Origin: Larix kaempferi
Lineage: Eukaryota > Streptophyta > Pinopsida > Pinales > Pinaceae
Assembly: GCA_027924585.1 (NCBI GenBank)
Contig: BSBM01000904.1
Span: 21,413,001 to 21,477,000 of the forward strand
Length of the DNA: 64,000 bases
Reading direction: 5' to 3'
Shown: positions 11,272-21,642 of the stretch, piece after piece
How the letters are laid out: every line of letters starts with the position of its first letter
Numbering within the stretch: position 1 is the stretch's first letter
Notes under the pieces: generated by a model
Database searches by the model: none
What the model was told of the DNA's origin: nothing
Seen by the model: only the letters and a program-made list of their open reading frames with translations
Position numbers and translations under genes: made by a program

Positions 11272-12559
11272 TGTAATACCCCCAGTTTGACCCTTGGAAT
11301 ATATATGTTTTCTTATTTGAATTGTGTGATTTGGCATATCAAGCTAATCATAATGCAATGAAAAAATTATATTGATAAATAATATGAATGATCCAAGATA
11401 GTTGTGTAAGGTGCACCAAAGGGGCTATGATTCCACTAGACGGGAAGAGAAAAGGGGGCCTATGGGGGATTGAATCCTTGATTTCCAAGTTTCAAACATA
11501 GATCCAGTCCAATTGCTGCCATGAGCCTTGAATGATCCAATTAATTCCTTCAACTACTTTCTCCAAATAATTTATTTCAGGTGTGAGATTGGTGGGAGAA
11601 GTCCCTTTGAGTAGTTAAGTAAGCATGGGGATTCAAGTGCTTATGTGGCAGTTGAAGGAGTCCTTTTTCCCCCATGATCATAAGCTGTGTTAGGGGATAT
11701 TATTGTTTTCCATTCTATTCTACCTAAGGAGTTAGAGCCGCCGACCTTACCTCTCACGCATCCATTCACCCAGGTTCATGCTCCCCTCAAACTTATGTTG
11801 ACGTGGAGGATCTCATATTTTTTCTCCTGCAAACCCTCCTGAGATGGACCCTTGATCACACCTACAATTAAATTCTATTTCACTCAGACTCCTCCTCAAT
11901 TTGATTGCACTTAGACTTATACCCTGCAAATTGTTTACCCTTATGTCTGGATTTCCATCATGGGCACCATTCGTTTGTTTTAGACTTACGCAAACCCCAG
12001 ACAATGCAAACACTTATGTTTCCTGTCACAAAGACTCACCCCTCACGGGTACCTACGTTACCTTGACTTTGTTAACATACTCGGACACCAGACACTATGT
12101 TTCACCTGAAACCCGAACCTTTATCTAGATCTATAGACTGAAGAGAGAGAAAGAGAGAGAGAGAAGTTGTAAGTGAGCCTTGAAGTCTAAGACCAACCCT
12201 GTGAGTTCTACTACTCGCACATTCCCAAGATGTTGATGTTTATCCATGGTTCCAACATTGAGAAAACATTATGCAAATCATTCTCCTAGAGTGGTAATGT
12301 GTATTGACCAATGGTTGGTATAGAATGGCCCCGTCGTAGCCCTCATTAGTCATGTGTATTGACTATGTGTAGGTGGCTCGGATGCTTATCCTTGTTTAGT
12401 AATGTGGATTGACTATGAGTGAAGTAAGGCTAGTGGTCACATTGCATAATCTATGTGGGAGTTCTCTAGATGGAGTGATATATTCTAATTAGACTAAGTT
12501 GACTTGTCTATGTTATAGGGTATTTTATCCCCTTGTGTAATAAACAAAGTCTAATCTAA
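11272..12559 (+). repeat. LTR-like sequence of Ty3/gypsy type
   Basis: The block starts TGTAATACCCCC followed by TTTGACCCTTGGAATATATAT. The minus-strand start of the solo LTR at 18432-19750 reads TGTCACGTCCCC with the same TTTGACCCTTG and AATAT, so the two look like related LTR families of similar size (about 1.3 kb). It interrupts the integrase relic. It contains a GA-rich run (about 12137-12165) and three diverged copies of a TGTGTATTGAC-like phrase (12297-12415). The right edge is taken as the start of the copia LTR at 12560. No coding content is seen, and the frames at 11813-12128 look spurious. Confidence 0.5.
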
Positions 12560-12849
12560 TGTTGAATTTTACATTGGCTCTAAGAAGTGTCTAGGACTTC
12601 TTAGAGTATGGTCAAATCAACATTAGATATCTATGTGTGAATTTGATCTGCATGTGAGGAGATGGACATCAATGAGAAGAAATTTTCTACAATGAAGAAA
12701 TAACCAAGAAGTCAAGACAAACCCTTGAAGAAGTTCCAGATATCATTGAAGAAGCTCCAGAAGAAAATGAAGACAAGAAGACAAGTCGGCTTGAAGACAA
12801 ATAAAAGATGAAGACCTAAACTAGCAAGTTGGACCCAATAGAAGAGTAC
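12560..12849 (+). repeat. Ty1/copia 5' LTR, left part (split by the gypsy insertion)
   Basis: The sequence starts TGTTGAATTTTACA. The matching end AAAATTCAACA lies at 23943-23953, directly before a perfect primer site. The start and end are inverted repeats of 11 bases, as LTRs often show. Joined across the gypsy element, the LTR would be about 777 bp. Its last five bases here, AGTAC, are the target duplication made by the inserted gypsy element. Confidence 0.75.
12845..12849. repeat. target-site duplication AGTAC (left)
   Basis: AGTAC immediately precedes the gypsy 5' LTR and is repeated directly after its 3' LTR at 23462-23466. A 5-bp duplication is the expected size for Ty3/gypsy integrase. 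Confidence 0.95.
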
Positions 12850-13540
12850 TGTTGGCATGGGATAGATCCGCAGGAAGTGCGGAAACTGACAGATGCGAAA
12901 GGGTCATTCCGCGGAAAAAGGACCTTTCACCACTTTTGTGGAAGCATAAGATTTGTTAGATTAGACAAGTCGATCATGTGGACCATTTTGTAAATAGAAT
13001 AGAAGAATATAAATAGAGTATGATTGTAAGCCTAAGGGCATCGAAGTTGGAGAGATTGATCTGATCTTTTGGGTTCGTTTGTATCCGCGATATGATGACT
13101 TGACAGTTTCTGCAAGGTTTATTCTGCAGGTTTTGATGAATGAATGAAGATGTTCGGTTATGATATGAATTATGTTGTTGTGCAATGATGCGATGATGAA
13201 TAATGGGTTATGTGAATGTTTTATGTTGATTAATGTGAATATGTTGTTGAGTATGTTCTAAATGTATGCGAATGATTTAAGACGTGAATGACTAGTTAAT
13301 GATATGTTATGAGTGCTATAATCTCTAGTTAGTGCGAAGGTAATGTGTGCATACCCTCTACACAACTGCGGAAACTTGGTTCCAGCAGCCCTCTTATCCA
13401 CCTCGGGTGAGACTGCACTTGCTCTGCAAGTGTTGCTGGGAAGGGTTACACCTTTTCGGGCTAGTGTATAAGGGAGTTAGGTTGATAGTTCGTTGGAGAC
13501 AGTGCAGTGTGAACCCTTGTTGATAGACTCTGCGTCAACA
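12850..13540 (+). repeat. 5' LTR of the large gypsy element
   Basis: This 691-bp LTR starts TGTTGGCATGGG and ends GCGTCAACA. It holds a TATA box (13007-13016) and is about 94% identical by eye to 22771-23461. Confidence 0.95.
13007..13016 (+). promoter_or_regulatory. LTR promoter TATA box
   Basis: ATATAAATAG in the middle of the 5' LTR is a good plant TATA box, and the same ten bases are kept in the 3' LTR at 22928-22937. Transcription would start roughly 30 bp downstream, defining the U3/R border. The position is inferred from the motif only. Confidence 0.6.
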
Positions 13541-13542
13541 AA

Positions 13543-13560
13543 TGGTTTCATTGCCGGGAC
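13543..13560 (+). other. primer binding site, diverged Asp-tRNA-like
   Basis: TGGTTTCATTGCCGGGAC lies two bases after the LTR. It resembles TGGCGCCGTTGCCGGGGA, the Asp-tRNA-type site known from Athila-like elements, with several changes. The tRNA assignment is an inference. Confidence 0.55.
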
Positions 13561-13583
13561 CCTAAGGAAGAAGAAAAGAGGAT

Positions 13584-16014
13584 ATGTTTTGGCACCCGAC
13601 AAAACCAGAGATCCAGGAGTGGTTCAATAAGAAGGCGAAAGAATTTGCAGAAAGTGAGAAGCGAGATCCTAAACAGACAGCAACCAATTGGTTAGAAAGA
13701 TACGTTTATTCAGATATTCACGAAATCTTTTTCTGCGAATTCCTGGTTTTATTGCATGAGTGGCTAGCACAGTTGACATTCTGCAAGAACCACTACCAGA
13801 AGACTGAACCTGATTGTTGGACCCCAGAGTTGGTGCGACAGCTGAAGCAAGTCAATAACAAGATATCACGAGCTGTTGATTTTTGGGTAGACAACATCCT
13901 TGAAGGGTACATAACTGAGTTCGCAGTAGATACTATCAAGTCATACAACGATGCCAAAAGAAACTTTTTCAAGGGGCCAAGAGGAAGATTTGTATCATTG
14001 TTAAAACTCTGGATTAAAATGCTTGTTTGCGATGAGTAGAATATTTGGTGTGCGAGGGTGAAGGTCTCGCGTAAATGCGAGTTTGACAGAAAGATGTGGT
14101 AGATGGACATGAGTGACGACGAGTTTGAAAGGGAAGTTGATGAAGAGTGTGGTCTCTTGAGGAGTGGAGCAATATTTCGGCGTCCTGAGAAGAAGAGGAG
14201 GACATAGAGAGAGTCTCTTGAGAGGACCGGAATAGAGAACTGTGAGGCAGGACCACAGGGGAGGAAGCGACCTTATTGCGAAGGAACCATCGACCAGGAT
14301 ACACCAGAGGCAGAAGGAGGTCAGATCGTAAGTTACCACGTACCTTCGACCCTGGACACTACTCTGAATTTTATAGGAAGAAATCCAAACTATTCGCGGA
14401 GTTTCCCTACTTGAAACGGCAAGAGTAGTGCTTCAGTGAACAACAATACTAGCAACTTTAGGATGGAAGACGAGGAAAAGATGCCCCACATTTCAGGGAA
14501 ACAGGATTGAGGATCCTAAACAGTATTGGTTTATATGCGAAGCAATCTAGACTGTAAAGAAGGTTCGGGACAATGCTATAAAAATGGGGTAGTTAGCGAC
14601 GATCCTTAGGGGTCGGGCGTTAGACAGGTACATGAAGTTTGTAAAGGTTCCGGTGGGAACAATAGCTAAAAAATTGGAGCAGGTCAGGACAGTGATGATT
14701 GACGAATTTTAAAAACCTAAATCTGAGTCGCAATATGTCACTGAGCTTAAAGAGATTAATCAATTCCCGAATGAGTCGGTGTGGAATTTCGATCAGCGAT
14801 ACAAGACACTGATAGCAAAGGTGAGTTTCTCGATAAATGAGTTCCAACACAAAGAATGGTTCATTGCAGGCTTAGTATCGCATATTCGAGGGCCGTTGAT
14901 GCAACAAAAGGTTGCGACACAGGCAGAAGCACTAGAAATTGCGATGAAGCTAGAGGCTTCACCAATCGGCGAAACAGGAATGGGAATGGATAGAGTTCAG
15001 GCACAGTTGGCCAACTTAACACTTCAATTGGAGGATATCAAGAAGGGAAAGGAGACTCGTGGAGACATATGGTGTACCAGATGCAGAAATGAGGGGCACC
15101 ATAAGGACAATTGCCCAGAATTTCGTGAGTATTTGCAGGCAGAGGCGCCAAACCCCTTTCGTCAAGGAGGCCTGCCATGGTGTATTGTCTGTCAGACTAG
15201 AGGGAATCGAACGAAGGAGTGCGTATATCTACAAAAGATGGTATCAAATCCAACAAACTTATACTGCAAGTTTTTCCGATCGGTTGGCCATGACGAGAAG
15301 GACTGCGGGGCCTATGACCTGCTGCAAGATCGAACAACCGATATGTATTTTATGAAGGGGGAAGAGCCGCCGGTGGTGCAGCAGCAATCACAGTATAGTC
15401 AACCGCACCAATACGACCAAGGGAAATACGCGCAGCTGCAGTATGGGCACTCGTAGTATCCACCACGATCGTATGGTCAGCCGCAGTACAGGCAGCAACA
15501 ATATCAACAGCCGCAGCATGGGTAATCGCAATATCAACAATATGGACCACCACGCGGGGGCTTTAGGGGAGGATTCCGTGGGGTTCGAGGTGCAGGTATG
15601 GGATGTGGAGGAGCTACTGGACGAGGAAGAGGACCAGTCATCTGTTACAATTATGGACAACAAGGGAACCACCAGCGAGATTGCCCGAACCCTGCGCCAT
15701 AGTGTACATACTGCAGTGTCGTAGATCATAGTATAGAAGATTTCCCTCAGCTCATTGCGAAATGGAAAATGAAGCAGAACCAAAACTCAAACAATTCGAA
15801 TGTGCCACCTGCCGTACATATGATTTCAACAGAAGCCAGAGGAAACCACGCGATGGTTGGAATAGTAACGCAAGGAGGTGCGGTGACCGGGGATGAAAAG
15901 CCACATATCAATATCCGGCCAACACAAACACGATGGAAGCAGGCCAACATTGGCGCAGAAACTGAAAAGGACACCTTTTTGAAGGCACGGGATGTAATGA
16001 GAAATAGGAGATGA
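13584..16014 (+). pseudogene. gag of the large gypsy element (broken)
   Basis: The gag polyprotein would form the particle shell and bind RNA. An ATG at 13584 opens an N-terminal region of about 150 codons, with further in-frame stops up to about 14495. A single frameshift there leads into the capsid region, which ends near 15050. A row of Cys/His knuckles follows: CTRCRNEGHHKDNC (CX2CX4HX4C, about 15071), CIVCQTRGNRTKEC, CKFFRSVGHDEKDC, then after a Gln/Tyr/Arg/Gly-rich stretch CYNYGQQGNHQRDC and CTYCSVVDHSIEDF. Only the first is fully canonical; the others have lost a Cys or His. Stops at 15454, about 15523 and 15702 fall in the same frame. Gag and protease share one frame, separated by TGA at 16012-16014. 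Confidence 0.85.
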
Positions 16015-16700
16015 GTATCTCTTGAGGAAGAAATCTATGACATGCCACCGACGTTCGACCTGACGAAGTCGCGAAGGAAGGAAAACACCCTAAAAGCCTT
16101 CTTGGGGAGTTGCCTGGATTTGGCAAAAGACTCGGACGTATTGGAAGAAATAGCTAGTCTACTACAATGTCGAGGAAGTGCACGACCGGATCAAAGTGTT
16201 AATCGGATACACAAAAGAAAGACAGGCAGGGAGATGCGAATGTTGGCACATATCGGAGAATTTGATGTCAACTCCATCATTCTGGATTTGGGGTCGGATG
16301 TGAATATCTTGACTAAGAAGACGTGGGAGACAATGGGGAAGCCGCGGATGACTTGGTCACCATACAGCTACGACTGGAAAACCAGAGCAAGGTCACCCCG
16401 CTCGGTCGGGTATGTCAACTTCCGGTTGAAATTGAAGGGCTCAGAATGTATGAGGATTTCGATGTCATTGAGATTGTGGATAACACCAGTCCCTATCCGG
16501 TACTGTTAGGGATAGACTGGTCTATGGAGAATCAAGCAATCATTAACTTTAAGAAATGGATAATGTCATTCAAGAATCAGGAAATGAGGATCATCGCACC
16601 GATGGATCCTGTGGAAGGGCTGCGCTATACGGAGCCAGCTAGAGACGAGCTTACGGAAGGATGGGATAATTTGTACAACATTTTTGAGGACTATGTTAAC
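16015..16700 (+). pseudogene. retropepsin-like protease region of the large gypsy element
   Basis: The protease would cut the polyprotein. LDLGSDVNILTKKTWETMGKP stands at about 16282-16344, with the catalytic Asp codon at 16285-16287. The following residues are Leu-Gly instead of the textbook Ser/Thr-Gly. About 130 codons later the second landmark YPVLLGIDWSMENQAIINF fits the end of the fold. A frameshift of one base lies near 16350, from the gag frame to the frame kept through RT. The region then reads on without a border into the gag-like domain. Confidence 0.75.
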
Positions 16701-16759
16701 CCTACCACGAATGGTGAACTAGGATGGCGCAGTGATAGATCGGCATCCTCTGATTCAGA

Positions 16760-17400
16760 TGGGGCCCTTGAGAATTGGCAGAACCAGTTTCATGAAGTGT
16801 CCTTTCGAAGATGCGCACGAATAACCCAGTCCCTGCGGATGGTAGCATCGGAGGATTATGCGTTACCTACCTATGAAGGATTTCCCAACTTAGACACGTT
16901 TCTCACCGAATTTGAGGAGAAGGTGGCAGAGCCACAACGTCTTCTAGCCCTGAAGGATACTCCTTCGCGATGGTGGGCAATGCATAAATCAAACATCACC
17001 TCTTGGCCACTATGTCGACGCCTCATGGAGGTTTGGTGCGGTGAAGCCGCGAAGGACGACCAAATGCGATATGACAGACAGGGAGACCTGAAGGCACATC
17101 TAAATACTTGTCAATATCGATGGGGATTGAGAACACGACAGGAGTGGGTACATGCATTCGTACACACATTGGATGAGTTACCGTGGAGTTGGTATGTTGC
17201 AGCAAAACTGTGATGTGGGAAAACATCTTGGGAGAATCTTACGATTGCCTTTCGCCAAACGTTCTCATTCGCAGATATAAATTCGTTAATCCACACTATG
17301 CTACAGGCGATCCGCGGAAAGATATTTGAAGCGGTACCAACTAGACAACCAATGGAACTCCAATGGACTGCGACACCATAAATGTTGATGGAGTGTTACA
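16760..17400 (+). pseudogene. second gag-capsid-like domain between protease and RT
   Basis: Between protease and RT lies an extra segment of about 200 codons with the look of a gag capsid domain. LPTYEGFPNLDTFLTEFEEKV (about 16863-16925) is like the opening of Retrotrans_gag domains. RWWAMHKSN follows where these domains carry a conserved Trp pair, then DLKAHLNTCQYRW, EWVHAFVHTLD and a final SWENLTIAFRQTFSF. Placing such a domain after the protease is not the standard Ty3 order. The frame is continuous with protease and RT apart from TGA at 17211-17213 and TAA near 17380. I recall similar segments in other plant gypsy polyproteins but cannot document it here. A role in particle assembly is only a guess. 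Confidence 0.6.
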
Positions 17401-18431
17401 ATGTCACTAAAGAACCCAAAGATGATGATGACCCCCGGGCCAGGCATGTACCAGAATCGGAGGGTAGTCACAATGTTGTGGAACCAGACATACCGTAAGA
17501 CAAATTTCAGCAGCCATTGAAGATCAAGAAGGTGAATATTGGGTCTGAGGAAAACCCCAAGTTCGCAAGCATTGGTGACTACTAGGACAAGTCGACCATT
17601 GCGAAAATGACTGACCTACTACATGAGTTTCAGGATTTGTTTCCAACAAAATTCTCAGAGATGAAGGGAATTTTTGGATATTTACGGGAAATGAGGATTC
17701 CCCTGAAACCTGGTGCGAAACCGGTTAAGCAGCGACCATATCGATTGAACCTGAGATACAAGGAACGAGTGCAAGACGAAATTGAAATAATGTTGGAAGC
17801 AGGCATTATCGAACTAGTAGATGAATCAGAATGGATCAATCCAATGGTTGTCCAGGATAAGAAAACCGGAGAGGTACGAATATGCATTGACCTAAGAAAA
17901 CTGAATGACACCTGCCTACATGATCCATTCCCAACCCCATTCACGGATGAAGTGCTCGGAGGAGTAGGCGGTCAGGAGATATATTCCTTTACGGACGGAT
18001 TTTCGGGCTATCACCAAATCAATATTGCAAAAAAATATCGACACAAGACTACATTCATCATAGAGTGGGGCTGCTTCCAGTACACGATGATGCCATTTGG
18101 TTTAAAGAATGCTCCCACAATTTTTTCCAGAATAGTGGTAGCGGCATTCAAGGATTATATTCATAAGTTCCTCACTGTCTACATGGATGATTGGATGGTA
18201 TATGGGCTAGTCAAAGATCATGTCGCAAACTTAAGACTTATGCTAGAATGTTGTCGACATCACCAAATTTCCTTGAACCTCAAGAAATGTATCTTTTGTG
18301 CTCCGTTCGACATACTGTTGGGACACATTGTCTGCCGTGAAGGAATGTTGGTAGATCCGACAAAGATTGCCATCATTGTTGACCTCCCACCACCAACAAT
18401 GGCCAAACAACTACGAGTGACATTGGGACAC
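17401..18431 (+). pseudogene. reverse transcriptase of the large gypsy element (interrupted)
   Basis: Ty3-type RT. Landmarks in order are ELVDESEWINPMVVQDKKTGE and ICIDLRKLND (about 17880), DGFSGYHQINI (about 17996), FQYTMMPFGLKNAPTIFSR, and the catalytic box VYMDDWMVYG with YMDD codons at 18180-18191. ILLGHIVCREGMLVDPTKI marks the thumb. The frame from 17607 is free of stops to 18431; upstream stops are at about 17380, 17498 and 17582. A solo LTR starts at 18432 and cuts the connection domain. Both catalytic Asp of YMDD are present, so RT was lost through the insertion and upstream stops, not through active-site change. Confidence 0.9.
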
Positions 18432-19750
18432 TGTCACGTACCCTCCATCTAACCAATTCAATGAAGGGCACATGATACCAAAAACTGGGCTTTTTACATA
18501 AAACTCAATCCATTCATTAGATTCTGAGCAATAAAAGAGATGTCTGCAGATGGAAATCAAACAAACATGCACAGTGGAAATGAACTCATCCACACACATA
18601 TTACATGATTGTCATTCAATTTAACACCGTCGACAAATTAATACATTTGCAGAAGTAAATACACAATAAAATACTCATCTTGATGCAATGATGTCCCAAG
18701 CAACTAGCTATGTCGCTGCAATGTTCCACCCAACCATAGCTCTTTGCCTAGCCTCTATTATTTTAGCACTCAGAGACCACCCCCAAGTTGGGCATGATAT
18801 ATACAAGGAAATTTGGTCTCTCAAGCTTAGCTCAGCCCAAAGCAATGGATACCCAACTCAACCCTAGCATTCTCTTGCACACCAAACTCAGATATGGGCT
18901 CTGGAACACACTTTCAGCAGTGGGACTTAGGAACTAGATGGACAGGGGTTTTCCCAAAAACCTAGGCACACCAAAAACGGATTTGTGAGAGGGAAAATCG
19001 ACCATAGAGAAGAAAACGATTTCTCCCACAGATATACCAGCAATCAATGAGCCAAGATAGCCTCTATGGTCCCCAAATCGATTTCCCTTTCTTTCCCCAC
19101 TGTTATACAACACAAAAACGCCCTTCCCAGCTAGGATAATGAAGGAAACACAACAAAAACCATGGAGAAAATGCCCAGGTAGCTCTAAACTTGTGGGAGA
19201 GCAAAACTGGTTGATGGGTAATGGCTTGGGGAGCAATTCATGGCTCTTTTCTTGCCAAAGAATCCAAAAACGTTTTACCATACAGGGTGGCTTGCCCATA
19301 CTCGAATTTGGACAGCCATACCTCCCATTCCCCAAGGCATTAACTACCTCAACCAACTCTTGGGAGAAATCAATGATTGGGTACAAAAGTCAACATGGGT
19401 AGTTGAGGGTTTGATGGGTTCTCTCATTGACACTAGGCTTGACTTGATTGGATCCAAGGGTTTGGATGTTTTCCCTCCCAATTCCTTGTAACATCATTCC
19501 CCCATCTCTTGTTTCATTGCATAGATAGTTGTGGGAATTTTTATTAGAATTTTTATTAAAATTCATATTTGCAATACCCATGGTTCACTATCACATGGGT
19601 AGCATAATTCCAAATACTTTCCTCTTCTAGGTCGAGCGTTTGCTAGCAGGGCCTTGGCCTTGAGCTCCACACTAGGAATCATACATAATATGCATACAAT
19701 ATTTACATTATAACCCAAAATATTACAAGGGTCAAAGTGGGGACGTGACA
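18432..19750 (-). mobile_element. solo LTR inserted in the gypsy RT/RNase H region
   Basis: The block of 1319 bp starts TGTCACGTACCC and ends GGGGACGTGACA, so it has TG...CA ends with an inverted TGTCACGT. It is flanked by GACAC on both sides (18427-18431 and 19751-19755), a 5-bp target duplication. There is no interior, primer site or coding part, so it is a solo LTR left by LTR-LTR recombination. I give the strand as minus because the reverse-complement start (TGTCACGTCCCC...TTTGACCCTTG) resembles other LTR starts here. The frame at 18934-19386 on minus (150 codons) is probably chance. Insert plus duplication is 1324 bases, one more than a multiple of three, which exactly explains the frame change between RT and RNase H. 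Confidence 0.9.
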
Positions 19751-20385
19751 GACACACAAGTTACTACAAAAAATTCATTCGAGGTTATGCAGCGATTACA
19801 GCGCCCATGGAGAAGTTACTAAAGAAGGATGCAAAGTTTGAATGCACCCAGGAATGTCAAAAAAGCCTGGACATATTGAAGGAAAAGATGGTCGCAACAC
19901 CGATCCTCGCATTTTCGGATTGGATGAAGGAATTTCACGTACACGTTGACGCATCATCAGTCACACTTGGCGTTATCTTAGCCCAACCAGGAACCGGCAA
20001 CATTGACCACCCGATAGCATTTGCAAGTAGAAAATTATCTACTGTGAAGAAGAACTATATGACCACCGAGCGAGAAGGGTTGGAAATGGTCTATGCTTTG
20101 CAGAAATTGCGGCATTACCTCTTAGGGGGCCAATTCAAGATGTTCACAGATCATTCCGCACTGAAATACTTGGTGAACAAGCCTGTGTTGGGGGGGAAGA
20201 TCTGCCGCTGGCTATTACTGTTTCAGGAGTTCGATTTCGAGATTATTGTAAAACCGGGACGATTGAACGCAGGACCCGATCATCTCTCATGGATAGAATC
20301 AGGAGAGGAAACAAGGAGCATAGATGAAGGATTGTCGGACGCTCAGTTTTTTAGGATTGGCATGGTCGATAACCACTATGAATAA
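19751..20385 (+). pseudogene. RNase H of the large gypsy element
   Basis: After the solo LTR the pol frame resumes with the end of the RT connection (KKFIRGYAAITAPMEKLLKKD). RNase H follows: HVHVDASSVTLGVILAQPG, PIAFASRKLSTVKKNY, TEREGLEMVYALQKLRHYL, FKMFTDHSALKYL, and GPDHLSWIE at the end. These are the usual Ty3 RNase H landmarks with acidic residues in DAS, TERE and TDH. The open frame ends at TAA 20383-20385, which sits inside the linker to integrase and is one of the premature stops. Confidence 0.9.
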
Positions 20386-21642
20386 ATCATTCAATTTTTG
20401 GCGACAGGAGAGGCACTAGCCGAGCTCACTACCAGCCAAAAGAAGCAACTAGTTGTCCGAGCCGCAAACTTTCAGCTAATTGCAAGCGAGTTATATAAAA
20501 TGGGCCCAGATGAGATTTTGTGACGATGCGTCCTTCTGCATGAACAGCAACAGTTTCTGTCGGAAGCTCATCATGGAATTGCTAGGGGACATTACGGTGG
20601 ACGAGCGACTACGAGGAAGATCCTTCAAGCAAGGATATGGTGGCCAACTTTGCATGGAGATGCCACGGATTATTCCAAGAGCTGTGACGTATGCCAACGA
20701 ACTGGGAAGCCCTCACGTCGCGAAGAAATGCCACTAGTACCACAAGTAACGTTGCAGGCCTTCGACAAATGAGTCATTGATTTTGTGGGACCCATCAACC
20801 CACCTAGGAAGAGAACAGGGTCACAATACATCATCACTGCGACAGACTACCTAACGCGGTGGGCAAAAGCTGCACCAGTCAGAGATTGTCCTGCCGCAAC
20901 AGCAGCACGATTCCTATTTGACAATGTGGTCACCAGGTTTGGATGCCCCAAAGTCTTGCTAAGTGACCAAGGGACGCACTTTGTCAACCAAACAATCACT
21001 GCGATGACAGAAGAGTTTCAGATTCAGTACATGAAGAGTACGCCTTACCACCCTCAGGAAAATGGGACAGTTGAGGCGTTCAATAAGATATTGGAGCATG
21101 CTCTCACCAAGGTGTGCAATGTGAACCACGATGACTGGGACCTAAAAATCCTCGCATTCCTTTGGGCATATCGCACCACATGCAAGCGCTTGATTGGCCA
21201 GACTCCATTTAAACTCGTTTACGGCCAGGAAGCAGTGATGCCTATGGAATACATAGTACCGAGCTTGCACATCGCCGCAGCAATAGGGATGAGCGATGAT
21301 GGCGCACTGGAGGAACGCTTGACACAACTAATACATCTTGACGAAGATCGATTCATCACAGGGTTTCATCAAAAGGTACAAAAGGACCGCCATAAGGCGT
21401 GGCACGACCGCCATGTTAAGACGAAACACCTCCAGAATGGGGATATAGTTTTGTTGTATGATAGAAAATTTGCGAAACACCATGGTAAGTTGCAAATGCA
21501 CTGGTTGGGAACATATGTCATCACTTTTATCACCAACGGAGGCGCAGTACAGTTACAGAGCTTGGATGGGGTACTGTTACCTAAATTATTCAATGGGAGT
21601 AGGTTGAAGCCCTATCACCATGATCCGACACAGAGTGTATGA
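20386..21642 (+). pseudogene. integrase of the large gypsy element
   Basis: Integrase would insert the cDNA. The zinc-binding HHCC region reads HHGIARGHY (about 20560) and SCDVCQRTGKP (about 20685). The catalytic triad is visible: D in IDFVGP (20779-20781), D in LSDQGTHF (20965-20967) and E in ENGTVEAFN (21073-21075), with 35 residues between the second D and E as expected. The C-terminal part has [20 protein letters not shown] and the final [19 protein letters not shown], with TGA at 21640-21642. Premature TGA codons lie at about 20521 and at 20770. Both fit single transitions from Arg or Trp codons. Confidence 0.9.

Noticed and set aside
18934-19386. 150-codon minus frame inside the solo LTR
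   Set aside because: LTRs of this type are not known to code; no domain was recognised.
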